Source: Bacteroidales bacterium
GTDB taxonomy: Bacteria; Bacteroidota; Bacteroidia; Bacteroidales; UBA7960
Assembly: GCA_007129945.1 (NCBI GenBank)
Contig: SKUN01000164.1
Coordinates: forward strand, 1 to 35,715
Reading direction: 5' to 3'
Length of the DNA: 35,715 nt
How positions within the stretch are numbered: position 1 is the stretch's first letter; each line of letters opens with the position of its first letter. The notes under the pieces were generated by a model that was given only the letters and a program-made list of their open reading frames with translations, made no database searches and was not told where the DNA came from. The position numbers and the translations under genes are program-made. Shown piece after piece: positions 1-8,988 of the stretch.

Positions 1-332
1 GCAAGCTGGACATCCAGGTTCAGGTTTGCTGAGGCCAGGTTAAAACCTGCACCCAGAGGATAAAGGGCATTGACATCAGTGCCGTTGAAGATGTTTGCAC
101 TGGCTTCGTTTTCATGACTCAGACCCTGCATTTGCTGGGTAAAGTTACCTCCCAGGCGTACACCAAAGCCCTGATAAGGGACCGTGTCAGCCCTGAATGT
201 CTCAAACACATTCAGCCCCCTGGAATTAGCAGGCCGGTAGTAGCTTATTTCGGCGTTTTGCGCGATTAAAGGCATAGTGAAAATCAGTGCAAGTAGCGCA
301 GTTGGGATGATTCTGAAGAAAATATTTTTCAT
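1..332 (-). CDS. N-terminal part of a secreted/outer-membrane protein (truncated by window start)
   Basis: The reverse strand from ATG at 332 reads MKNIFFRIIPTALLALIFTMPLIAQNAEISYYRPANSRGLNVFETFRADTVPYQGFGVRLGGNFTQQMQG..., a signal peptide ending in AQN followed by beta-rich sequence. It stays open to the window edge. Confidence 0.6.
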   Translation of the reverse strand, partial: MKNIFFRIIPTALLALIFTMPLIAQNAEISYYRPANSRGLNVFETFRADTVPYQGFGVRLGGNFTQQMQGLSHENEASANIFNGTDVNALYPLGAGFNLASANLNLDVQL

Positions 333-403
333 AATTAATTTATTGAAAGCTTTTTCAGCTCGATTTTAAGGTTTAATGATCGGTTATTTTGGTAATGTTG
401 CCG

Positions 404-985
404 TTATTCAGGGCTTACCACTACCCTGTAGCTGAGCTCCACCTCCTTACCGGTGCGCAGTACGCCGAACATGGCTGTGGGGGGATCAATATTATAGTCT
501 GTCATATCAATAGTCTGTGTGCCGGTAAATTCAATATCCCCATTGCGTAGCACACGACCGACGGGTTCCAGTTCAATGACCCGGGACACTCCGGCAACAG
601 TGAGTACGCCCCTGGAGGTGATGCGGGCTGTTCCCGGATTCTCGTAAAGGGAAAGGATATCACGCAGTTCGTAGTTGATGAATGGATGGTCGCCGGTTTC
701 CAGGGATTCGTAAATTTTATCGTTCATCCGGCGGCCTTCCGAACCTTCAATGGATCTGGTATCCACCCTGATGCGCACATTCTCGATGGATGTGATCTTT
801 CCATCCTCAATGGCTATATCAAAATGGCCGCTGACTTGTTCCACTTCGGCAGACCAGGACATCACATTTGACGTTCCGTCTATGGCGATCTCGTGAGATT
901 TAACTGCATACCTGTTCTGGGTAGATCCCAAAAAAGGAATAAGGATCAACAGGATGATTGTGATTTGTTTTATGAAAGGCATCAT
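404..985 (-). CDS. YceI family protein (lipid/polyisoprenoid-binding-like)
   Basis: 193-aa ORF with a signal peptide and YceI-like motifs (YAVKSHEIAIDGTSNVMSW..., GHFD..., NDKIYESLETGDHPFINYEL, GTLTVAGVSR-like block). Confidence 0.85.
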   Translation of the reverse strand: MMPFIKQITIILLILIPFLGSTQNRYAVKSHEIAIDGTSNVMSWSAEVEQVSGHFDIAIEDGKITSIENVRIRVDTRSIEGSEGRRMNDKIYESLETGDHPFINYELRDILSLYENPGTARITSRGVLTVAGVSRVIELEPVGRVLRNGDIEFTGTQTIDMTDYNIDPPTAMFGVLRTGKEVELSYRVVVSPE

Positions 986-1056
986 TGTTTTGTGTTTTTT
1001 AGTTTTGCTTCTCCGGGTTGTCCGGATTGCGAATTATGCATTTTCACCTGGTTAAT

Positions 1057-1073
1057 AGCAATTGACCTGCCAA
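1057..1073 (-). promoter_or_regulatory. Sigma-54 (-24/-12) promoter upstream of the YceI gene
   Basis: The minus strand reads TTGGCAGGTCAATTGCT. This matches the consensus TTGGCA-N6-TTGCT with exact GG/GC spacing, about 72 nt upstream of the yceI ATG and just downstream of a sigma-54 activator gene. Confidence 0.65.
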
Positions 1074-1122
1074 AGAAAGCGTGTCTTATCCTGCGTGGCT
1101 TATAAAGCACTGAAGGTCAACT

Positions 1123-1158
1123 AAAAAAACCCTTCGAAACTTTTTTCAAAGGGCTTTT
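1123..1158 (-). terminator. Intrinsic terminator-like hairpin after the sigma-54 regulator gene
   Basis: AAAAAACCCTTCGAA-ACTTT-TTTCAAAGGGCTTTT: a stem flanked by A and T runs on either side, between the NtrC-type gene and yceI. Confidence 0.6.
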
Positions 1159-1214
1159 CAGGAAGGCCGGGATTGACGTGTTGTCGTCTGTTTCGACGGT
1201 ATTCCGACGGTCGG

Positions 1215-2567
1215 CTAAATTTTAAGCTGGAGTTTCTCTATACGGGTTTTGAGGGTGGAAGGTGGTAGCGACAACATCTTTGCTGCTTTGGCCTTGTTTC
1301 CTCCGGCCCGCACCAACGCCTCACGTATGGCATTTTCTTCGACTTCACGGAGGATATCGGCCAGTGGACGCTCCCCAAAGTAATAGCATGTATGAGGGTT
1401 GTCCGGGAACCGCACCTCCATCGGAAGCATTTCCTTCATGATTTTGCCATCCCGTGACATAATAACAAGTCGTTCCATCAGGTTTTTCAACTCCCTGACA
1501 TTGCCCGGGAAAGGATATTGTTTGAGGATTTTCAGGACCTCATCGGTTAATTCAATGGCCTGCCCGTCTGAAAATTCATCGGTGAAATGCCGGGCGAGCA
1601 GTTCAATATCATTTGGTCGTTCCCGCAAAGGAGGGATGCGGATGGGAAAAATATTAAGGCGATAAAATAAATCTTCCCTGAACTTTCCCTCTTCCACCAT
1701 TTTTCGCAGGTCTTTCTTCGTTGAAGCGATCACCCTGACATCAACCTTGATGGTTTCTGTGCCGCCAACCCGCTCAATCTCCCCTTCTTCGAGGACACGT
1801 AATAGTTTTACCTGCAGATCATATGGGATGTCGTCAATGTCATCCAAATATAAAGTGCCTTGATGGGCCCTTTCAAAACGGCCGGATTTGGCTGATTCCG
1901 CACCTGTAAATGCGCCCTTTACGTGGCCAAACAATTCGCTTTCAAGAATCTCTCGTGAAAGAATGGCGCAGCTGACCCTGACCAACGCTTCTTTGCTGCG
2001 TTTACTATTGTGGTGGATGATGTTGGTCAGCAACTCTTTGCCGGTGCCAGTTTCGCCGAATATCAGCACGGTGGTTGATTTTTCCGCTACGAGTTTTACC
2101 AGTTCAAAAATCTCGGATGTTTCCTCGCTGGTGCCAACAAACGAGGCCATTCCGTATCTGCGTTCAATATGTTTGCGCAATTCACGGTTCTCTTCCCTGA
2201 CTTTCTTGAATGCTCCGATTCGTCGGATGGTCAGTAGCAATTCTTCACTGTTGAAAGGTTTGGAAATATAATCATAGGCCCCTAGTTTCATGGCCTCCAC
2301 CGCGGTGTCAATGGTGGCATAAGCCGTCATCAGTAAAACATAAACCCCCGGTGCGGTCTTCATGATGTTTCTGGTGAGGGTCAACCCGTCCATTTCCGGC
2401 ATTTTCAGGTCAGTCAGTACAATATCCACCTCCCCTTTATGGTCATTCATATACTGAAGGGCTGCCCCGGCAGAGGAGAACTCCTGCACCTGGTGACCGG
2501 CATCCCTGAGGTCATCGGCCGTTGTTACCCGGATGATACGTTCGTCGTCTACAACCAGTATGTGCAT
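1215..2567 (-). CDS. Sigma-54-dependent response regulator (REC-AAA+-Fis; NtrC/AtoC family)
   Basis: N-terminal receiver (VVDDERIIRVTTADDLRDAG...VLTDLKMPEMDG), Walker A GETGTGKE, the sigma-54 contact motif ELFGHVKGAFTGA, LYLDDIDD, and a C-terminal Fis HTH (GGNKAKAAKMLSLPPSTLKTRIEKL). Confidence 0.95.
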   Translation of the reverse strand: MHILVVDDERIIRVTTADDLRDAGHQVQEFSSAGAALQYMNDHKGEVDIVLTDLKMPEMDGLTLTRNIMKTAPGVYVLLMTAYATIDTAVEAMKLGAYDYISKPFNSEELLLTIRRIGAFKKVREENRELRKHIERRYGMASFVGTSEETSEIFELVKLVAEKSTTVLIFGETGTGKELLTNIIHHNSKRSKEALVRVSCAILSREILESELFGHVKGAFTGAESAKSGRFERAHQGTLYLDDIDDIPYDLQVKLLRVLEEGEIERVGGTETIKVDVRVIASTKKDLRKMVEEGKFREDLFYRLNIFPIRIPPLRERPNDIELLARHFTDEFSDGQAIELTDEVLKILKQYPFPGNVRELKNLMERLVIMSRDGKIMKEMLPMEVRFPDNPHTCYYFGERPLADILREVEENAIREALVRAGGNKAKAAKMLSLPPSTLKTRIEKLQLKI

Positions 2568-2568
2568 G

Positions 2569-4071
2569 TCAATCTTTTTTTGGAATGATTACAATAAAGC
2601 GACTACCGCGCCCCGGCTCACTTTCAACCAGGATCTCCCCTCCGTGGTCCTGTATAATCTGGAATGACACGGAAAGCCCCAGACCTGTTCCTTTGCCTAC
2701 ACTTTTTGTGGTAAAGAAGGGGTCGAATATTTTATTCATTTCTTCTTGCGGGATGCCTGTTCCGTTATCAGAAAAAATGATCGAAACATGACCGGGTTCT
2801 TGTTCAATCGAAATGTGAATACGCCCTTTCAGGGAGGGTTGAATTGCCATTTTCTCAGAAATGGAATCAATGGCATTGATAATGATATTCAAAAACACCT
2901 GCTCCATGCGGTTGGGTGAGACATAAATTTGTGACCCGGAATCGCCAGGATGAACGATAAATTCTATTTTATTGCTCTTAACCCGGTATCGGGCAAGCTT
3001 GATTGTTTTCCGGATTAACTCAGTGGCATTAATCGTTTCGAACCGGAGGGTGTCTTTCCGGCTGAAAGTAAGCAGATCCTGAACAACCCTTTCAATTCTT
3101 TCCAGGGCTTCACTCATCAGGGCCGTATATGATTTTATCTGTTCCGCGTTCTCCGGGTTTTTCCCGATGCGTTTCAGGCCAATGCCAATGCCGGCCAGCG
3201 GATTATTGATTTCATGTGCGACCCCCGCCGTGAGTGTTCCGATGGACGCCAGTTTCTCGGAATGAAACAGAGACTGCTGCATACGGTTCATATTGTAATG
3301 CGCCTCTTCCAATCGCTGGAGCATATTTGTATAGTTTTCATATAATACGTCAATTTCGTCGGAGAGCCCAAACAACCGGCGCACCCGGAAATACGGCATG
3401 GTGGTGGAATTCCGGATTTTCTTCAGTCCGGCCTGAATGTTTTTAATGTCAATTAAAGCAGACTGCCTGCTAAGTACCCTGAGTGGGGTGGCAATGGTAT
3501 AGGAGAAAAACAATGCAGCAGAGATTCCCAGTACGAGGAATATCCCTACCATCAGCCAAAGAGACAGCAGGGTGCTCTCCACTTGTTCAATAATCTCGTT
3601 CTCAAGTATCCCAACCCGGGCGACTCCCATATTCCTGCTCATGGTTGCCATTGAGAAATCCCTTATGCGGGGGTGGGGTGTATTCTTGTCGCGGATGCTT
3701 ATAATGCCTGGCTGGTCATCTGCCGGCGGGAGGTTTAGCCCGAGTAATTCTTGTGGTACCCGCTGGCTGAAGGAATGCGCCAGAACTTCCCCCCTGTCAT
3801 CCACGATAAAAGCATAGTGAATGGTCGGATCAATGGCCATAATCTCATTGATCAGCATATTCAGCCCGGCAGGATCATTGGCCAGGATATAGGCAACAGA
3901 CTGTTCGGCCAGTGCCCTGGAAATGAAATATCCACGCCTTTCAAATTCATTATTCAGTGAGTTGCTTACTGAGTTACGTACAATCAATGCATTCAACAGG
4001 CCAAAAAAAATGACCATGAAACTGATCCCCAGGGCAAATTTGGTGAATAATGACCATCTGATTTTTTTCAT
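2569..4071 (-). CDS. Membrane sensor histidine kinase (NtrB-like)
   Basis: N-terminal TM, periplasmic region, second TM, H-box SIGTLTAGVAHEINNPLAGI, N-box NIIINAIDS, DNGTGIP and GKGTGLGLSV motifs. One nt separates its stop from the start of the downstream regulator. Confidence 0.95.
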   Translation of the reverse strand: MKKIRWSLFTKFALGISFMVIFFGLLNALIVRNSVSNSLNNEFERRGYFISRALAEQSVAYILANDPAGLNMLINEIMAIDPTIHYAFIVDDRGEVLAHSFSQRVPQELLGLNLPPADDQPGIISIRDKNTPHPRIRDFSMATMSRNMGVARVGILENEIIEQVESTLLSLWLMVGIFLVLGISAALFFSYTIATPLRVLSRQSALIDIKNIQAGLKKIRNSTTMPYFRVRRLFGLSDEIDVLYENYTNMLQRLEEAHYNMNRMQQSLFHSEKLASIGTLTAGVAHEINNPLAGIGIGLKRIGKNPENAEQIKSYTALMSEALERIERVVQDLLTFSRKDTLRFETINATELIRKTIKLARYRVKSNKIEFIVHPGDSGSQIYVSPNRMEQVFLNIIINAIDSISEKMAIQPSLKGRIHISIEQEPGHVSIIFSDNGTGIPQEEMNKIFDPFFTTKSVGKGTGLGLSVSFQIIQDHGGEILVESEPGRGSRFIVIIPKKD

Positions 4072-4970
4072 TGCCTTATTTCCTCAATGGTTTCCCGCAG
4101 GCTGTCGTAGAGTGTATCCCCGACAATGGTGAAGCGATCGATCATCAATTCATCGAGTATTTGACGGGTATGTTCTTCGTGGTGCATATTGGTGAAGAAC
4201 TCCTGTATCTGACTTCGCAATTCTCTTGACATCAGTAAGGAGTTGACCACCGGAGGGATGCCACCCGGCTCGGTTTTTTCAATTATGCGCAGATTTTCCA
4301 CATAGCCGGGCCGTGCATGATTCAGGTAGTCAAATATGAGGCCGTTAACCGCCGCCCCGTCAATCAAGTTACGTGATACCATCTGAATGGAGAGGTCATG
4401 CGACATTGAGTGAATCATTTCTCCAAAAAATTCCCCGGAATTTGTGCCTAATTCTTTGAGACGCTTGTTAACGAACAAACTGCCTGTAAAGCACATGGGG
4501 TCTGAATAGGTAAAGGATCGACCTTCAAAATCCCCAAAGCGGTGGATGTCGCTGTCGGTATTTGAAATAATATAACCCCGGTAATAGGGTTCGCCATACA
4601 CAATGGGGACGAACATCAGTTCCATGTAATCAGTTCCCTGTATGTAAGCACCCGAGCAGATAAAGGCCATGTCAACGAGGTTGCGTGCCAGCATTTGGTT
4701 TACCTCCTCATAGGTGGTACGTTGCTTGAATTCAACGGGCATATCCAGGTGTTCGGACAACACCTCAAACATCTCCTGATAATACACAAAACTTTCACGG
4801 GGGGAGATCACAGTTGCAATGGCTACCCTTAGAACGCTTTCGCTAATTGTGTCGGGCGGGGATGACTCGTTGTCGTTGAAATCAACCTCGTAAACTTCTT
4901 GCCGGGGTCCTTGGCAGGAAGCCAGCGTCATGATAATAATTGCGATGAAAAATAATGACCGGAGAAACAT
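4068..4970 (-). CDS. PhnD-like phosphate/phosphite/phosphonate-type periplasmic substrate-binding lipoprotein
   Basis: PhnD-type fold motifs (LRVAIATVISPRESFVYYQEMFEVLSEHLDMPVEFKQRTTYEEVNQMLARNLVDMAFICSGAYI...). Lipobox MTLASC. The 3' end overlaps the kinase start by 4 bp (ATGA). The ORF track start at 5006 is probably too long; ATG at 4970 fits the signal peptide. Confidence 0.88.
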   Translation of the reverse strand: MFLRSLFFIAIIIMTLASCQGPRQEVYEVDFNDNESSPPDTISESVLRVAIATVISPRESFVYYQEMFEVLSEHLDMPVEFKQRTTYEEVNQMLARNLVDMAFICSGAYIQGTDYMELMFVPIVYGEPYYRGYIISNTDSDIHRFGDFEGRSFTYSDPMCFTGSLFVNKRLKELGTNSGEFFGEMIHSMSHDLSIQMVSRNLIDGAAVNGLIFDYLNHARPGYVENLRIIEKTEPGGIPPVVNSLLMSRELRSQIQEFFTNMHHEEHTRQILDELMIDRFTIVGDTLYDSLRETIEEIRQ

Positions 4971-5122
4971 TTTTTTATTTTGATTAGATCTGAAACAGGG
5001 AAACAACCTTTGATGCTTTTGTGTTTAATTGCGGGGAATAAATATACTAATAAATTAAAAATATAAATATATATAGGTGAAACATTTGAGTTTGAATTAT
5101 CCACGCATACAAAAAAAGCCGT

Positions 5123-5130
5123 TATTTTTG
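5123..5130 (+). promoter_or_regulatory. Bacteroidota-type -7 box (TATTTTTG) just upstream of the ilvA-like gene
   Basis: TATTTTTG matches TAnnTTTG and ends 4 nt before the ATG at 5135. Confidence 0.45.
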
Positions 5131-5134
5131 CTGT

Positions 5135-6352
5135 ATGGCAAAACTACCCGATTACTCTGATATCATTAAGGCTCAGCGGAAACTGAAGGGCATCGTGAAA
5201 GTAACCCCGCTTGAACACTCCAAGTCATTTTCTGCCATGGCCGGCGCAAATGTATATATGAAGCTGGAGAACCTCCAGTCAACCGGTTCTTTCAAGGTCA
5301 GGGGTGCATACAATAAGATCAGCAACCTCCCTGAAAGTGAACTCCGCAAAGGTGTGGTTTGTGCCTCGGCGGGGAATCATGCCCAGGGGGTGGCCTTTGC
5401 AGCTAAGCTGCTGGGGGTGAAAGCACGGGTTTTTATGCCGGTATTTACCCCTCCGCTGAAGGTGATCGCTACCCGCAGCTATGGAGCGGAAGTGGTATTG
5501 GAGGGCGAAACCTTTGATGATGCTTTTGCTGCAGCCATGAAATACCAGGAAAAATCGGGTGCTGTATTTGTACATCCATTTGATGATCCGCATATTATTG
5601 CCGGACAGGGTACCATCGGGCTGGAATTGTTTCAGTCGATGGATTCTATTGAAGATGTGGTAGTACCCATCGGCGGAGGAGGTATGATTGCCGGGATTGC
5701 CATCGCTTTAAAAGAAATGAACCCGGATATTCGCATCATCGGGGTGGAGGCATCCGGGGCACAATCCATGAAAAACTCCTTAAAAGCGGGAAAGCCGGAG
5801 AAGCTGACCAATATGCAAACCATCGCTGACGGAATTGCGGTGAAAACCCCCGGAAACCTGACCTTTGAGGCAACAAAAAAGTATGTGGATGAATTGGTGG
5901 TGGTGGATGATGCGGAGATTGCCCATACAGCTTACCTTCTTTTGCAACGGGCAAAGATTCTGGCTGAACCTGCCGGGGTGGCTGCAATGGCCGCGGTTTT
6001 GCATAAAAAATCAGATTTTTCGGATCGCAATGTGATTCCTGTCATCAGTGGAGGAAACATCAATATGGGGATACTGGAACAGATCCTGGAAAAAGGAATG
6101 ATGGAAGAGGGGCTGCGGGCAAGGATTGCGGTGCTGATTCCTGATGTGGCAGGTGAACTTAAGTCCATTATAAGCATCCTGGAAAAGCTCCGGGCCAACA
6201 TCAATGAAATATCACACGAAAGGTCAATTACCACTGTTCCTGTGGGGTATGTGCTTGTAACCATTACGTTTAACCTGCAGGATTCGTCGCAGCTTGTTAC
6301 CATTCGCAAGGCCCTGGATGGTAAGATGAAAAAGTACGAGGTATTGACTTAG
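5135..6352 (+). CDS. ilvA: Threonine ammonia-lyase (PLP-dependent, with C-terminal ACT-like region)
   Basis: PLP lysine region ENLQSTGSFKVRGAYNKI, SAGNHAQGVAFAA, PIGGGGMIAGIA, PVISGGNINM, and a C-terminal regulatory-like region of about 80 aa. Confidence 0.93.
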   Translation: MAKLPDYSDIIKAQRKLKGIVKVTPLEHSKSFSAMAGANVYMKLENLQSTGSFKVRGAYNKISNLPESELRKGVVCASAGNHAQGVAFAAKLLGVKARVFMPVFTPPLKVIATRSYGAEVVLEGETFDDAFAAAMKYQEKSGAVFVHPFDDPHIIAGQGTIGLELFQSMDSIEDVVVPIGGGGMIAGIAIALKEMNPDIRIIGVEASGAQSMKNSLKAGKPEKLTNMQTIADGIAVKTPGNLTFEATKKYVDELVVVDDAEIAHTAYLLLQRAKILAEPAGVAAMAAVLHKKSDFSDRNVIPVISGGNINMGILEQILEKGMMEEGLRARIAVLIPDVAGELKSIISILEKLRANINEISHERSITTVPVGYVLVTITFNLQDSSQLVTIRKALDGKMKKYEVLT

Positions 6353-6504
6353 TTTAAATGAAAGACATCTGCTGATGGTCCGGTCTCAGCATAACCTGCC
6401 AGTGTGCGATAATGTACAACCGGTGACCGCCTTCGAACAACGATTATTTGGCCTGAGTTTTGTTTAGTCCTCTTGACTGCAGAGCCATAGGTCTTTGTGT
6501 AATC

Positions 6505-6520
6505 TGGCACATTTTTGGAA
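6505..6520 (+). promoter_or_regulatory. Possible sigma-54-like promoter upstream of the permease
   Basis: CTGGCACATTTTTGGAA: perfect TGGCAC -24 element and correct spacing, but an imperfect -12 (TGGA instead of TTGC). It lies about 30 nt upstream of the likely ATG at 6551. Confidence 0.4.
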
Positions 6521-6550
6521 CTTAATGCGGCTGAACGAAAACCCCGGGTT

Positions 6551-8944
6551 ATGCTGCGACATTATTTTACCACCACATGGCGCTTTCTCTTCAGGAATCT
6601 GTCGTTTACCGTAATCAATTTGATTGGTCTTACGGTAGGTATTGCGGCGTTTCTTTTGATTGCCCTATACCTTCAGCAAGAACTGTCTTATGACTCGCAC
6701 CTGCCGGATGATGCCAGGTTGTACCGTATGGTTGGCATACAGGAGCCGGCGGGGATAGATTTGCAGCATGTGGCCATAACCAGCGGTGCGTGGGCTCCCT
6801 ATATCAATGAGCAAATCCACGGGGCCGAAGAGGCCTTTCGCTTTTTGCATGCTTCCTTTTCAATGGAAGTGAATGATGAGGTGTTCCGTGAGCGTTCGTT
6901 TTATTCTGAGGGCAGGGTGTTGCAATACTTTGGATTGCCCCTGATATCTGGTCGTCGCCACGAAGAGGTCCTTTCAGAGCCGAATACTGCTGTAGTCAGT
7001 AAAGCCACAGCGATGCGTGTGTTCAATTCCACGGAGGTTATCGGTGAAACTTTCAGGCACGATCACCATTTGTACACCATTACAGGAGTTTTTGACAATG
7101 ATGATGTGCGTACACATTTCCGTTTTGATGTGCTGCTTGCTTTGTCTACAGTCGAAAACCAAACCCCCTACTTTGACCACCTGGGAAATAACAGTGTGAT
7201 TACATATGTGGCCCTGGCTCCGGATGCAGTTGTGGGAGAGGTGGAAACCCAGCTGAATAATCACTACAGGAGGGAAGCAGACCAGGAAACCAGGGGAAAC
7301 CTGATGAAAAACACCTTTTATTTGCAGGCTGCGGAGGATATTTACCTTAAATCAGGGAATGTGGATATTCAGGCTGTAACTGCCTCTGGAGACATCAGAG
7401 GGGTCTATGTATTTACATTGATCGCCATATTGGTTCTGGCCATAGCCTGTATCAACTTCATTAACCTTTCTACTGCCAATGCCGCCCGACGGGCCAGGGA
7501 AGTCGGAGTGCGAAAAGTGCTGGGAGCAGACAGAGGGAAACTGGCCCTTCAGTTTATCAGTGAGTCTGTGGCCCTGAGCTTCATTTCCGTGTTACTTTCG
7601 CTGGTGCTGCTCGAGCTGATAATCCCTGAATTCAATACACTGCTGGGTAGCGATCTTCATATTGATTTTGTCAGGAACCCGCTTTTCAACCTGGGCTTAT
7701 TGGGGGTATTACTGGTGGTGGGCTTTTTGTCCGGTTTATACCCGGGGTTGTTTATGTCGCGTTTTCAGCCTGCTGAGGCATTGAAATCAGAATCGGCCTC
7801 AGGGAAACCCAGGGCGGTTCTGTTGCGTAAGATACTGGTCATTTTTCAGTTTGTGATTTCCACCGGCCTTATTTTTTCCACCATTGTGGTAATGCACCAG
7901 GTAAGCTTTATGCAGGAAAAGGACAGGGGGTATGATCCGGAAAACACCCTTTATATGCATTTTGATGAGGGTACCGGCTATGAACACTTAACCGGGTTCT
8001 CCAATTTGCTCAGAGAATTACCGGAAGTACAGTCTGTCGGGCTTGCAAGTAATTACAACGGGGTGGCCGGAAGACAAAGTACCATGGAGGTGATGGATTC
8101 TTTGAATACCCGGCTTATGGTGCGATACGGTTATATAAATCCGGATTTTTTCCCCACAATGGGCATGGAAATTGCAGAGGGTCGGAACTTCAGCCATGAG
8201 TCCGCTACCGATCCCTATGAGGCAGCCATCGTGAATGAAGCAACCTGCCGGGCCCTGGGGTGGGAAGATCCCATAGGGAAAAGGATCAATAACCCTGATC
8301 CGGACAATGATGGTTTCTATACGGTTGTGGGGGTGGTAAAGGATTATAATTATTACAACGTTCGACTTCCGGTTCAACCTGCGCTCTACTTGTATGAGCG
8401 TGAAGGGATCAATGTATTGAGTCTGCGCTACCAGACCGACGACACCGCTCAACTGCTGGAGGATGTTGAAGGGTTATTTGTCAGCTATTTTCCCGGTCAT
8501 CCCTTCAGAAGCACTTTTGTCACCCAGGTACTTGCTGCCCAGACCAGGGAGGAAGAAAACGCCATGAAGCTGTTCCTGTGGTTTTCCGTGTTATGCATTG
8601 TGATTTCCTGCCTTGGTTTATTCGGGCTGACATCCTATATGATGAATCAGCGCAGGAAGGAGATCAGTATTCGCAAGGTGCTGGGTGCGACAACCGGCAG
8701 TATTAACGTAATGCTGGTGAGTGCATTTTTACGGGTGGTGTCGCTGGCGGTACTTATATCACTGCCGTTTGCATACCTGATCATGGGCAGGTGGCTGGAT
8801 AACTATCCTTACCGGATTGGCGTAGGAGCCACACATTTTGGCATTTCCATATCGCTTATTCTTGTGATTGCTACATTGACGGTTTTGTTTTACTCCACAA
8901 GGGCAGCCCGGCAGAATCCGGTGAAAAACCTGAATTACGAATAG
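6551..8944 (+). CDS. ABC transporter permease, FtsX/MacB-type (two MacB_PCD-FtsX modules)
   Basis: NLSFTVINLIGLTVGIAAFLLIALYLQQELSYD, ARRAREVGVRKVLGAD (first FtsX), a second copy RRKEISIRKVLGATTGSINVML, and a C-terminal AARQNPVKNLNYE. The ORF track's TTG start at 6515 is less likely than ATG 6551. Confidence 0.93.
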   Translation: MLRHYFTTTWRFLFRNLSFTVINLIGLTVGIAAFLLIALYLQQELSYDSHLPDDARLYRMVGIQEPAGIDLQHVAITSGAWAPYINEQIHGAEEAFRFLHASFSMEVNDEVFRERSFYSEGRVLQYFGLPLISGRRHEEVLSEPNTAVVSKATAMRVFNSTEVIGETFRHDHHLYTITGVFDNDDVRTHFRFDVLLALSTVENQTPYFDHLGNNSVITYVALAPDAVVGEVETQLNNHYRREADQETRGNLMKNTFYLQAAEDIYLKSGNVDIQAVTASGDIRGVYVFTLIAILVLAIACINFINLSTANAARRAREVGVRKVLGADRGKLALQFISESVALSFISVLLSLVLLELIIPEFNTLLGSDLHIDFVRNPLFNLGLLGVLLVVGFLSGLYPGLFMSRFQPAEALKSESASGKPRAVLLRKILVIFQFVISTGLIFSTIVVMHQVSFMQEKDRGYDPENTLYMHFDEGTGYEHLTGFSNLLRELPEVQSVGLASNYNGVAGRQSTMEVMDSLNTRLMVRYGYINPDFFPTMGMEIAEGRNFSHESATDPYEAAIVNEATCRALGWEDPIGKRINNPDPDNDGFYTVVGVVKDYNYYNVRLPVQPALYLYEREGINVLSLRYQTDDTAQLLEDVEGLFVSYFPGHPFRSTFVTQVLAAQTREEENAMKLFLWFSVLCIVISCLGLFGLTSYMMNQRRKEISIRKVLGATTGSINVMLVSAFLRVVSLAVLISLPFAYLIMGRWLDNYPYRIGVGATHFGISISLILVIATLTVLFYSTRAARQNPVKNLNYE

Positions 8945-8988
8945 GTGAACAGAGACTGATCTGTTTTCTGCACCGGCGACCGGAAAGG

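Noticed and set aside
5932-6309. 125-aa minus-strand ORF inside ilvA
   Set aside because: Antisense shadow ORF of the threonine ammonia-lyase frame; low-complexity composition.
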